Below, piece by piece: positions 1 through 5,565 of a stretch of 15,266 nt of DNA (the stretch's first letter is position 1; each line of letters opens with the position of its first letter). The notes under the pieces were generated by a model that searched no databases, was not told the origin of the DNA, and worked only from the letters and a program-made list of their open reading frames with translations. The DNA comes from Nanobdellota archaeon (GTDB taxonomy: Archaea; Nanobdellota; Nanobdellia; SCGC-AAA011-G17; VGLX01). The stretch lies in NCBI GenBank assembly GCA_030691925.1, contig JAUYDG010000049.1, positions 1 to 15,266 on the forward strand. Direction: 5' to 3'. The position numbers and the translations under genes were made by a program.

Positions 1-31
1 GCTCATATTTTTTTCTTAATTCTGCATCCAT
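1..31 (-). CDS. 5' end of an unidentified gene running off the left edge
   Basis: Only the first ten codons are inside the window (MDAELRKKYE). The start is supported by an AGGAGG Shine-Dalgarno site at 41-46, nine bases before the ATG at 29-31, and by a TATA box at 77-84. The visible residues are charged and look like the beginning of a cytoplasmic helix, with no signal peptide. Too little is present to name a product. Its promoter and leader closely resemble those of the exported propeller gene at 8527-9630. Confidence 0.6.
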   Translation of the reverse strand, partial: MDAELRKKYE

Positions 32-76
32 TTTGTTATTCCTCCTAAATTGTTTTATTTTGGAATTCTAAGTTAA

Positions 77-107
77 TATATAAACGTTTCGTTTTTGTAA
101 CCACTTT
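77..107 (-). promoter_or_regulatory. TATA/BRE promoter with upstream 10-mer for the left-edge gene
   Basis: On the minus strand TTTATATA (84-77) is preceded by a purine-rich BRE-like CGAAACG. The predicted start of transcription is near 55, leaving a leader of about 24 nt that carries AGGAGG at 46-41. The 10-mer AAAGTGGTTA (107-98) lies 13 bp upstream of the TATA box and recurs upstream of the propeller gene. Confidence 0.6.
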
Positions 108-114
108 TAAGTTA

Positions 115-825
115 TCAAATTTTTCTTAGAAATACTAGGAAACCGGTATGCCCTATCATCTGGCTCTTCGGCCTGACCTTAACCCCTTCAACGTACCACT
201 CCCTCTCCAGGACCTCAACAGTCTTGAAATGCAAGAAGCCACTGCTCTCAGAAACAAGCTTACCCACCTGAGTTATCGTAGGCAAGTAAGCGACTAAGAA
301 ACATCCGGACTTCAAGGAATTATGGGCATGATTTAAAGCTTTCCAAGGTTCAGGCAGGTCCAAAACTATAAGGTCTAAGCCTTTCTCAGGAATGCCTTCA
401 TAAACATCAGCAAGCTTCTGCTCAACATTCTTAATCTCCAAAAACTCGAAATTCTTCCTGGCAATGTTAAAAAAATCCTGGTTAACCTCATAAGTCACAA
501 CCTTCCTGACAAGCCTTGCAAGAAAAGAGGCAGCAACGCCGCAGCCAGTACCAGCATCCAAAACAAAACTATCCTTGCCAACGCCAGAATAAGCCAGGAT
601 AATGCCAATATCCTTAGGAATCATGACAGCAGGGCCGCGATTAATCTTGTTGAACTGGTCGATAAAACCAGCATCGAAAACCACGAACTCCTTATCCTCA
701 TGAGACTTAACGCTGTTAGTGCACTGCTCTAAGTCCTTCTCCTTGACAACACCATAATTAGTATGCAAGTCACCCTTAGTCCAGAAAAACTCCTTGCCAA
801 GCCTTGTAAGCACCTTTCTAATCAT
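115..825 (-). CDS. trmI: tRNA (adenine-58-N1)-methyltransferase, TrmI family
   Basis: SAM-dependent class I methyltransferase expected to form m1A58 (or m1A57/58) in the T-loop of tRNAs, usually as a tetramer in the cytoplasm. In the 236-residue protein, motif I VLDAGTGCG lies at 88-96, the acidic residue for the SAM ribose is E113, and the family signature DLPEPW lies at 156-161. The C-terminal RPKSQMIGHTGF at 218-229 matches the conserved RP...GHT end of TrmI proteins. The N-terminal ~80 residues form the small beta domain typical of the family, and the length is normal. The ATG at 823-825 overlaps the stop of the upstream PHP gene by 4 nt, so the two are very likely cotranscribed and translationally coupled. 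No odd features. Confidence 0.92.
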   Translation of the reverse strand: MIRKVLTRLGKEFFWTKGDLHTNYGVVKEKDLEQCTNSVKSHEDKEFVVFDAGFIDQFNKINRGPAVMIPKDIGIILAYSGVGKDSFVLDAGTGCGVAASFLARLVRKVVTYEVNQDFFNIARKNFEFLEIKNVEQKLADVYEGIPEKGLDLIVLDLPEPWKALNHAHNSLKSGCFLVAYLPTITQVGKLVSESSGFLHFKTVEVLEREWYVEGVKVRPKSQMIGHTGFLVFLRKI

Positions 826-1688
826 AAAAGAATATACTCTGGCTTGCGGTTCTTAAACTTAACGATTTTACTGTATCCGACGCGCTTAAGCTTCTCGACA
901 GCCCTCTCAAGGTTCTGCCCAAGCTTCTCCGCCTTATGGGCATCACTGCCGATAGTGATCTTATCCAGGCCCTTCTCTTTGCACAAAGCCAAGAAATCCG
1001 CAGAAGGATAACTATCCCCCATGAAGACATAACCGCTAGTATTAACCTCTATGCCAGTATCACAAGCCAAAAGGTCATCAACCAGTACAGAAGCCTCTTC
1101 AGAATAATCGTCAAACCTTACAGGAGTAGAATGCTTCCTGACAAGGTCTATATGGCTAACAACGTCACAGATCCTGCTCTTAACCAGCTTCCTAACCTCA
1201 GTAAAATACTTCTTATGTATATCAACAGCAGGAAGCTTATCTAAGAAGCTCCTCATCTCCATCTTCCTGGAAATGCAGTAGCCGTCAACGAAATGCAAAG
1301 AGCCGAGAACGACATCAAAAGGGTGCATGCCTATGAACTCCTTAATTTTTTCCTCGCAATGCTCGTGGTAATCGATCTCTGCTCCGAGATAAACGCCAGA
1401 AGACTCCTTGCGCTTGATAACATTGACATAACGCTTGATGTCAGCAGTTGTAAGGCTGCACTTAAGGAAGGACAAGTCCTTCAAGAAAACCTTGTTACCC
1501 CTTATGAGGTAATCAGAAGCAGGGATGTTAGGAAGGATGATATGGTCAGTAATTACGAACCCCTTTATGCCTTTCCTCTCAGCCTCCCGGATATATTTCT
1601 CCAATTCGGACTCGATATTGTCTAAGTCTATGTGTACATGACTATCAATCAACTTCAAACCCTGCACCACACCGGACTCTTTGAGCAT
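822..1688 (-). CDS. PHP-domain phosphoesterase (HisK-like histidinol-phosphatase family)
   Basis: Metal-dependent phosphoesterase with the full set of PHP motifs: DSHVH (15-19), TDH (47-49), GAEID (102-106), GSLH (129-132), SHID (178-181) and GSDAH (247-251). These supply the usual His/Asp/Glu ligands of a trinuclear metal site in a TIM-like barrel. At 288 residues it matches stand-alone HisK-type histidinol-phosphatases, but no other histidine gene is visible and PHP proteins have several substrates, so the substrate is open. The gene precedes trmI with a 4-nt overlap. A TATA box at 1718-1725 suggests a transcript starting near 1695, with a very short leader and no good Shine-Dalgarno site. 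The chosen ATG is the only reasonable one. Confidence 0.85.
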   Translation of the reverse strand: MLKESGVVQGLKLIDSHVHIDLDNIESELEKYIREAERKGIKGFVITDHIILPNIPASDYLIRGNKVFLKDLSFLKCSLTTADIKRYVNVIKRKESSGVYLGAEIDYHEHCEEKIKEFIGMHPFDVVLGSLHFVDGYCISRKMEMRSFLDKLPAVDIHKKYFTEVRKLVKSRICDVVSHIDLVRKHSTPVRFDDYSEEASVLVDDLLACDTGIEVNTSGYVFMGDSYPSADFLALCKEKGLDKITIGSDAHKAEKLGQNLERAVEKLKRVGYSKIVKFKNRKPEYILL

Positions 1689-1717
1689 AAGAACAACAGT
1701 ATAAGAGGCTCTTCTCC

Positions 1718-1730
1718 TTTATATACCTTT
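1718..1730 (-). promoter_or_regulatory. TATA/BRE promoter of the PHP-trmI operon
   Basis: The minus strand reads GAAAG followed by GTATATAAA, a good BRE plus TATA box, about 33 bp before the PHP start codon. The same AT core read on the plus strand (TTTATATA, 1718-1725) could also serve a plus-strand transcript beginning near 1748. Confidence 0.55.
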
Positions 1731-1747
1731 CTTTTCAAAAAAAAAAT

Positions 1748-1858
1748 TCAAGAAAAGCAGGACTTTCGACTAAGGTCACCAATAGATACGCTAGTGCGTA
1801 AACATCGACAACGCTGTAGCTTTGAACCTGCTTAAGCTTATAAAATGGTTATTTTTAT
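1748..1858 (+). ncRNA. candidate structured small RNA (unknown family)
   Basis: This gap holds no convincing gene but has clear fold potential. AAGCAGG (1755-1761) pairs perfectly with CCTGCTT (1827-1833), closing a 79-nt segment. Inside it TACGC-TAGT-GCGTA (1787-1800) is a perfect 5-bp hairpin and GAC-TAAG-GTC (1768-1777) a 3-bp one. On the plus strand a TATA-like TTTATATA lies about 27 bp before 1748, and a T-rich stretch follows at 1849-1860. I cannot match it to tRNA, C/D or H/ACA guide RNA, SRP RNA or RNase P RNA. The strand is uncertain, because the minus strand also ends in a T-run opposite 1737-1746. Confidence 0.3.
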
Positions 1859-1956
1859 TTAAAAACTTGGTTGTATTCTTCCAGCTTCTTCAAATCCTTG
1901 TCTGACAAGAAAGTGCCCGGTACTTTTATTACAAGTCTTTTATGACCTTTTTGAAT
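1855..1956 (-). pseudogene. coding-like tail without a start codon, out of frame with the PC4-like gene
   Basis: After the PC4-like stop codon the minus strand continues in another frame with a protein-like reading, LVIKVPGTFLSDKDLKKLEE and so on, ending at TAA 1855-1857. The frame opens only at about 1956 and contains no ATG or GTG. The composition (a beta-strand-like segment, then an amphipathic helix) resembles the last part of the upstream PC4-like domain: TFLSDKDL against VFIPKELV. It may be the end of a broken second copy, a frameshifted C-terminal extension, or chance. No family match can be asserted. Confidence 0.3.
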
Positions 1957-2129
1957 TCAGGTACAAGCTCTTTAGGGATGAAAACGCCATTCTTTCCAGG
2001 ACCGGTGTACCTTTTGCTGCTCACGAACTCCCTGATACTAAGGCCTTCATGAACCTCACCCTTCCTGTCAGTCCAGCTGGACATCTCAACCTTCAAGGTC
2101 ACGCTGTCAGTTTTTTTAAGCTCTGCCAT
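1929..2129 (-). CDS. PC4-like (p15/YdbC-type) single-stranded DNA-binding protein
   Basis: A 66-residue protein with the layout of the transcriptional coactivator p15/PC4 domain: beta strands (TLKVEMSSW), SIREFV at 31-36, the turn TGPGKNGVFIPKEL at 42-55, then a C-terminal helix EFKKVIKDL. PC4-like proteins are homodimers that bind single-stranded or melted DNA and act in transcription or repair. The assignment rests on the IREF and PGKxGVxIP pattern, not on an alignment. An AAGGAGC Shine-Dalgarno site (2138-2144) precedes the ATG, and a TATA box lies near 2188-2197. It stands alone downstream of tRNA-Leu on the same strand. A coding-like tail in another frame follows its stop. Confidence 0.6.
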   Translation of the reverse strand: MAELKKTDSVTLKVEMSSWTDRKGEVHEGLSIREFVSSKRYTGPGKNGVFIPKELVPEFKKVIKDL

Positions 2130-2187
2130 TTTTAAACGCTCCTTATCTAAAATTTTATATTAATATAATAGGAAGACCTAACCCTAG

Positions 2188-2203
2188 TTTATAAAACTTT
2201 CTG
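2188..2203 (-). promoter_or_regulatory. TATA/BRE promoter of the PC4-like gene
   Basis: The minus strand reads CAGAAAG followed by TTTTATAAA, a BRE plus TATA box. The predicted transcript begins near 2166 and has a leader of about 37 nt with AAGGAGC before the ATG. Confidence 0.5.
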
Positions 2204-2212
2204 AAAAAAATT
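2204..2212 (-). terminator. T-run terminator of tRNA-Leu
   Basis: Immediately after the discriminator base the minus strand reads CTAA and then seven T (2210-2204), a typical oligo-T archaeal terminator for a tRNA gene. Confidence 0.5.
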
Positions 2213-2214
2213 AG

Positions 2215-2338
2215 TGCGGGAGACAGGGTTCGAACCTGCGTAGGCACTAAGCCACTAGCTTTCTTATACCCTCGCCTTTTACGGCTCATTCTTCAATTAT
2301 CTTGAGGCTAGCCCGTTTGGCCGCTCCGGCACTCCCGC
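2215..2338 (-). tRNA. tRNA-Leu (anticodon CAA), intron-containing
   Basis: The 7-bp acceptor stem GCGGGAG/CTCCCGC has discriminator A73 at 2215 and no encoded CCA. The T arm is GCAGG-TTCGAAC-CCTGT and the D stem CCG/CGG. The anticodon stem is CTAGC/GCTAG, with loop CT-CAA-GA once the intron is removed. The long variable arm fits a class II leucine tRNA. The anticodon CAA is at 2302-2304. The mature length is about 84 nt after removal of 2261-2300. A promoter lies at 2364-2380 and a T-run follows the gene. Confidence 0.93.
2261..2300 (-). other. tRNA-Leu intron at canonical position 37/38
   Basis: Forty nucleotides lie between G37 and A38. Exon CTCA can pair with intron TAAG (one C-A mismatch), flanked by AGA and AAA 3-nt bulges, so the bulge-helix-bulge is relaxed, not strict. 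An internal GCC-GTAAAA-GGC hairpin folds the intron body. The boundaries are set by restoring a normal anticodon loop, so they are reliable to about one base. Confidence 0.75.
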
Positions 2339-2363
2339 ATAATCAGAATAGCAGAATCTTATG

Positions 2364-2380
2364 GTTTAAAACTTTTTCTA
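2364..2380 (-). promoter_or_regulatory. TATA/BRE promoter of tRNA-Leu
   Basis: The minus strand reads AGAAAAAG followed by TTTTAAAC. The element is centred about 27 bp before 2341, close to the 5' end of the tRNA at 2338, as expected for an archaeal tRNA promoter. Confidence 0.5.
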
Positions 2381-2381
2381 G

Positions 2382-2825
2382 TCATACTATATATAGTCTT
2401 TCGTACTCGTCTTTCCTGTTCTTTAGGCATAAAAGATGCTCATCATCCCCCCACAGTAAGACTCCATTGTTGCGCCTAATCAAAGACTTCAGGTACTTGA
2501 ACATCGCCCTGTCACTCGTCAAATAAGCCTTGACTTTGCCTTTTGCATTTTCAGAAGCTGACCAGTTATAGTCTGAAGGCGGGGCATAGAACTGGGATTC
2601 AGAACGGACTTCTAAAAAGCATCCGGTTTCACTCCGAGGATGCCTGACTTTAACATAGATCCCGTCGGCAGGCAGGCTTATAGTCTTCCTGAAGTAAAGT
2701 AGGATTTTTCTCTTACCATCATCAACAGGCTGCTCTATCACTTTCCCGGAATTGTCCAGCTTAAGGAAATGTTCCACCTTGCCTTCAAGGCTGTTGTTCG
2801 GAAGAAAAACCTGAGGAATCTTCAT
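2382..2825 (-). CDS. unknown protein, second copy of a tandem paralogous pair
   Basis: A protein of 147 residues that I do not recognise. The start used is the ATG at 2823-2825, which opens MKIPQVFLP; it aligns with the start of the neighbour (MKVPQTFLP) and lies one base after the neighbour's stop. A longer frame upstream exists but would read into the neighbour. Features shared with the neighbour are the N-terminal (K)xPQxFLPxxSLxxKVE helix, a KRKxxxY strand near residues 38-43, a GxFLxV strand and a C-terminal region containing xxLWxxDxxL. There is no signal peptide or TM segment, so it is probably cytoplasmic with an alpha/beta fold. It is translated from the same transcript as the 143-residue paralogue. 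Confidence 0.75.
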   Translation of the reverse strand: MKIPQVFLPNNSLEGKVEHFLKLDNSGKVIEQPVDDGKRKILLYFRKTISLPADGIYVKVRHPRSETGCFLEVRSESQFYAPPSDYNWSASENAKGKVKAYLTSDRAMFKYLKSLIRRNNGVLLWGDDEHLLCLKNRKDEYERLYIV

Positions 2826-2826
2826 C

Positions 2827-3258
2827 TTAGTTTGAGTAAAACCTCTTCTCAAACTTTTTCTTAAACCTGAGGATGTAATCATTCCTCTGCCAAATCAGTT
2901 CAGCCTTGTTATTCTGCTGCAGGTCCATAAAATAGCCTATCAAAGATCTCTCATTCTTCAAAAAAGCAGTAGAGTCCTTCCTCATCCTAGGGCCCCAGTC
3001 AATAGGGTTGTCACAGACAGGAAAATAAAACTCGCCGTTAGAGTACACTTTCAAAAAATAACCCTTCTTGTCATCAGAATATTTCACCTGTGCGCGTATC
3101 CACGCCTCATCATCAAAATTATAATCGCCCTGATGGTAGATGAACACCTTCCGCTTAGTATCACGGTCAGGGCTTTCATGGCTCTTTACCCCATCGAGAA
3201 GCTGCTCCACCTTCTTATCCAAGCTTCCTTCAGGCAAAAAAGTTTGAGGAACTTTCAT
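2827..3258 (-). CDS. unknown protein, first copy of a tandem paralogous pair
   Basis: A protein of 143 residues of unknown function. It opens with MKVPQTFLP and a helix rich in Lys/Glu, followed by strands KRKVFIYHQ and KGYFLKVYS and a C-terminal helix-strand segment ending in basic residues. The downstream gene is clearly homologous over most of its length, though diverged, so this is an old tandem duplication. It has no signal peptide, TM segment, cysteine cluster or recognisable catalytic motif. The ATG at 3256-3258 lies about 27 bp from the centre of a TATA-like element, which suggests a leaderless mRNA shared with the second copy and divergent from the FKBP gene. Confidence 0.78.
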   Translation of the reverse strand: MKVPQTFLPEGSLDKKVEQLLDGVKSHESPDRDTKRKVFIYHQGDYNFDDEAWIRAQVKYSDDKKGYFLKVYSNGEFYFPVCDNPIDWGPRMRKDSTAFLKNERSLIGYFMDLQQNNKAELIWQRNDYILRFKKKFEKRFYSN

Positions 3259-3275
3259 CGGTAAAAGGTATTTTC

Positions 3276-3294
3276 AAAAACTTTAAATACCTTC
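3276..3294. promoter_or_regulatory. shared palindromic TATA element between divergent genes
   Basis: The core TTTAAA (3282-3287) is palindromic. On the plus strand it reads CAAAAA-CTTTAAATACC and on the minus strand GGAAGG-TATTTAAAG. Its centre lies 26.5 bp from the ATG of the minus-strand gene (3258) and 30.5 bp from the FKBP ATG (3315). One element could therefore direct near-leaderless transcripts both ways. Confidence 0.45.
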
Positions 3295-3314
3295 CTAAAT
3301 CCAATATCCTGAAA

Positions 3315-4019
3315 ATGGAACTCAAGAAAGGCGACTTCATAGAGCTGAACTACACAGGAAGAATAAAAGAACTGAACAAGGTATTCGATTCTACAGAAGA
3401 AAAAACAGCAAAACAGGAAGGGATACACCAGGAAGGAGCCAAGTACAGGCCGCTAATAATCTGCATAGGAGAAGGAGACGTGGTAAAAGGCCTGGACGAA
3501 AGCCTGGAAGGCAAAGAAGCAGGAAAAAACTACACGATAGAAGTCACGCCAGAAAAAGGATTCGGAAAAAAAGACGCTAAGCTCATGAAGATAGTAAACA
3601 CGAACATGTTCCTAAAAAACAACATACAGCCTGTACCAGGGCTGCAAGTGAACATAGACAACATGATCGGGACAATAAGGACGGTGACAGGAGGAAGGAC
3701 AATACTAGACTTCAACCACCCGTTAGCAGGCAAAAACCTGGTATACGAGATAAGCATAACCAGAAAAATAACAGACAACGAAGAAAAAATAAGAGGAATG
3801 CTGACATCCTACCTGGCAATAGACAGCCCGGACGTAAAAATAGAGAACGAAACAGCAAAAGTGAACAATGAAATACCGGAAATACTCAAAAAACAGCTGG
3901 AAGAAAAGATAAAAAGGACAATACCGGAAATAAAAAAAGTAGAATACAAGCCAAAAGAGGAAAAGCCAAAAGAAAAGAAGAAAGAAAGAACTGATTCTAA
4001 AAACGATACTGTAGCATAA
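3315..4019 (+). CDS. FKBP-type peptidyl-prolyl cis-trans isomerase, SlyD-like with C-terminal extension
   Basis: Cytoplasmic prolyl isomerase and chaperone. The FKBP fold is seen as GDFIELNYTG (6-15), the FDST strand (24-27), IGEGDVVKGLDESLEG (51-66) and VTPEKGFG (77-84). It then resumes with LDFNHPLAGKNLVYEI (131-146), a signature of SlyD/archaeal FKBPs. The IF chaperone insert occupies about 85-130. Residues 151-210 form the extra C-terminal domain of long (about 26-kDa) archaeal FKBPs, and 211-234 is a lysine/glutamate-rich tail. There is no signal peptide. It lies upstream of ftsZ in the same direction, but ftsZ has its own promoter. The start follows a TATA-like element by about 30 bp, so the mRNA is nearly leaderless. 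Confidence 0.92.
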   Translation: MELKKGDFIELNYTGRIKELNKVFDSTEEKTAKQEGIHQEGAKYRPLIICIGEGDVVKGLDESLEGKEAGKNYTIEVTPEKGFGKKDAKLMKIVNTNMFLKNNIQPVPGLQVNIDNMIGTIRTVTGGRTILDFNHPLAGKNLVYEISITRKITDNEEKIRGMLTSYLAIDSPDVKIENETAKVNNEIPEILKKQLEEKIKRTIPEIKKVEYKPKEEKPKEKKKERTDSKNDTVA

Positions 4020-4023
4020 TAAA

Positions 4024-4031
4024 GTATATAA
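4024..4031 (+). promoter_or_regulatory. TATA box of ftsZ
   Basis: GTATATAA follows an AATAA BRE-like stretch just after the FKBP stop codon. The predicted start of transcription is near 4054, giving a leader of about 40 nt. Confidence 0.55.
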
Positions 4032-4041
4032 ACAGATTAAG

Positions 4042-4061
4042 TATCCTCTCAGCTTAGGATA
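4042..4061 (+). promoter_or_regulatory. inverted repeat at the ftsZ transcription start
   Basis: TATCCT (4042-4047) and AGGATA (4056-4061) form a perfect 6-bp inverted repeat with an 8-bp spacer that spans the predicted start site. CCTCT within it can alternatively pair with AGAGG at 4073-4077, close to the Shine-Dalgarno site. It could be an operator or a leader hairpin; no regulator is identified. Confidence 0.3.
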
Positions 4062-4083
4062 ACGCTATAAAAAGAGGACTAAA

Positions 4084-4090
4084 AGGAGGT
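4084..4090 (+). promoter_or_regulatory. strong Shine-Dalgarno site of ftsZ
   Basis: AGGAGGT ends five bases before the ATG at 4096 and matches the archaeal 16S rRNA tail. It fixes the ftsZ start and so keeps the ~64-residue N-terminal extension. Confidence 0.75.
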
Positions 4091-4095
4091 AAAAA

Positions 4096-5286
4096 ATGGA
4101 TCCTGTTTTTGACACAGACCAAGATTTAGGAGACCCACAGCCTGCAAGGGCTCCTATAAGGATAAGAGCAGGACTGCCTAATTCTATCAAAGCAGTGGTA
4201 GTAGACTCCAAAACAAAGCTGGGCTCGCCAAGAAGGCATAACGACATAGACGCCGAGCTGGAAGAATTACTCTCAAAACAAAAGGCAAAAATAAAAGTAG
4301 TAGGAACAGGAGGCGGAGGAAACAACACCATAAACAGGCTGACAGAAGTAGGGATAGCAGGCGCAGAAACAATAGCCATGAACACAGACGCCCAGGACTT
4401 ACTATACACGAATGCAGACGCAAAAGTACTCCTAGGAAAAGAAATAACACACGGCCTAGGCGCAGGCTCAATACCGCAAGTAGGGGAAGAAGCAGCAAGA
4501 GAATCAGAGCACGAGATAAAGCAAAAACTGCAAGGCGCAGACATGATATTCATCACATGCGGCCTCGGCGGAGGGACAGGAACAGGCTCAGCCCCAGTAA
4601 TAGCAGAAATAGCCAAAAAAAACGGGGCGCTAACAGTAGCAATAGTCACTTTACCTTTCGAAATGGAAGGCAACAGAAGATACGAAAACGCAGTAGTAGG
4701 ACTGGAAAAGCTGGAACAAATAGTAGACACATTGATAGTCATACCAAACGACAAACTGCTGGAACTAGCACCAGACTTACCATTACAAACAGCATTCAAG
4801 GTAGCAGACGAAATACTGACAAACTCCGTAAAAGGGATAGCAGAGCTCGTAACAAAAACCGGACTGGTAAACCTGGACTTCGCAGACATAAGAACAGTAA
4901 TGGGCAAAGGCGGAGTGGCAATGATAGGGATAGGAGAAAGCGACACAGAACAAAGAAGCTCAGAAGCAGTAGAAAAAGCGATAAGCAACCCGCTGCTGGA
5001 CGTAGACATAACAGGCGCCAACGGAGCATTGATAAACGTTACCGGCGGACAAGACATGACACTGGACGAAGCAAGAAAAGTAGTAGAGACAGTATCAGAA
5101 AGGCTGGACGAAAAAGCAAACATAATCTGGGGAGCAACAATATCAGAGGACCTAGGAAGAACTCTAAGAGTGCTATTAATAGTCACAGGAGTCAAGTCAC
5201 CGCAGATATTCGGGCCAGGAAGAAAGATAGCAGACAAGAACAAGACAGATATAGAAAACGAGCTGGGAATAGAGTTCGTAGACTAA
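4096..5286 (+). CDS. ftsZ: cell division GTPase FtsZ
   Basis: Tubulin-like GTPase that polymerises into the division ring. Visible motifs are the nucleotide-binding GGGGNN (72-77), NTDAQ (96-100), the G-box GLGGGTGTG (156-164), PFEMEG (187-192), and the T7 loop NLDFADIR (259-266), which carries the acidic residues D261 and D264 that act on the neighbouring subunit's GTP. The C-terminal domain runs to about residue 365, followed by a short charged tail. The N-terminal extension before the GTPase core is about 64 residues, rather long, with a charged helix just before the core. Length 396. It is followed by a T-rich terminator and then secE-spt5, an arrangement known from many archaea. Confidence 0.97.
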   Translation: MDPVFDTDQDLGDPQPARAPIRIRAGLPNSIKAVVVDSKTKLGSPRRHNDIDAELEELLSKQKAKIKVVGTGGGGNNTINRLTEVGIAGAETIAMNTDAQDLLYTNADAKVLLGKEITHGLGAGSIPQVGEEAARESEHEIKQKLQGADMIFITCGLGGGTGTGSAPVIAEIAKKNGALTVAIVTLPFEMEGNRRYENAVVGLEKLEQIVDTLIVIPNDKLLELAPDLPLQTAFKVADEILTNSVKGIAELVTKTGLVNLDFADIRTVMGKGGVAMIGIGESDTEQRSSEAVEKAISNPLLDVDITGANGALINVTGGQDMTLDEARKVVETVSERLDEKANIIWGATISEDLGRTLRVLLIVTGVKSPQIFGPGRKIADKNKTDIENELGIEFVD

Positions 5287-5289
5287 CTC

Positions 5290-5308
5290 TTCCTTTTTCT
5301 TTTTTAAA
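5290..5308 (+). terminator. T-rich terminator after ftsZ
   Basis: A pyrimidine tract beginning four bases after the ftsZ stop contains runs of five and six T, typical of intrinsic archaeal termination. Confidence 0.45.
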
Positions 5309-5351
5309 ATTTTCAGACAGCAAGATTTAAAAACCCTAAGAAATAGTAATC

Positions 5352-5360
5352 TTTTTAAAC
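5352..5360 (+). promoter_or_regulatory. TATA box of the secE-spt5 operon
   Basis: TTTTTAAAC is centred 30 bp before the secE ATG, so the mRNA may be nearly leaderless. A second AT-rich element, GATTTAAAAACC near 5327, could serve an alternative start. ATCTTA (5361-5366) and TAAGAT (5376-5381) form a 6-bp inverted repeat between the TATA box and the ATG. Confidence 0.45.
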
Positions 5361-5385
5361 ATCTTACCTTCTAAATAAGATAAAA

Positions 5386-5565
5386 ATGAAGGAATACTTA
5401 GTAAAGCTGAAAAGCTTCATAATGGAATGCAGAAGGGTTTTGATAGTTACAAAAAAACCCACGCGTGAAGAATTCAAGATAATCGTAAAAATATCAGGCA
5501 TAGGGATGATAATCATAGGCCTAATCGGCTTTTTCATCTACATAACCGGAGACCTAGTAAGATGA
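5386..5565 (+). CDS. secE: preprotein translocase subunit SecE (Sec61 gamma)
   Basis: A 59-residue single-span membrane protein that clamps the SecY channel. It begins with an amphipathic helix (MKEYLVKLKSFIMECRRVLI), contains the conserved hinge VTKKPTREEFK at 21-31 (the family pattern is TxKPxxxEF), and ends with one TM helix of about 20 residues rich in Ile and Gly (about 34-54). Size and layout are exactly those of archaeal SecE. Its TGA overlaps the ATG of spt5 by 4 nt (ATGA at 5562-5565), which indicates translational coupling, and the pairing with spt5 is itself diagnostic. Confidence 0.93.
   Translation: MKEYLVKLKSFIMECRRVLIVTKKPTREEFKIIVKISGIGMIIIGLIGFFIYITGDLVR

Noticed and set aside
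1755..1833. The 79-nt stem-bounded segment as a tRNA or half tRNA (a minus-strand GGTTCAAA looks like a T-loop).
   Set aside because: The T-loop-like string is at the wrong end, and no T stem, D arm or anticodon arm can be built on either strand.
2826..2882. Longer N-terminus for the 147-residue paralogue.
   Set aside because: It would overlap the upstream paralogue's coding end, has no ribosome-binding site and breaks the match between the two N-termini; the ATG at 2823-2825 fits both.
4065..5243. Long open frame of 392 codons on the minus strand opposite ftsZ, plus other frames over the same interval.
   Set aside because: It is the antisense shadow of a clear FtsZ gene. Its Ser/Pro/Ala-rich, low-information translation mirrors the codon bias of ftsZ.
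5361..5381. Inverted repeat ATCTTA/TAAGAT before secE as an operator.
   Set aside because: Six base pairs in very AT-rich sequence is expected by chance; noted only within the promoter entry.
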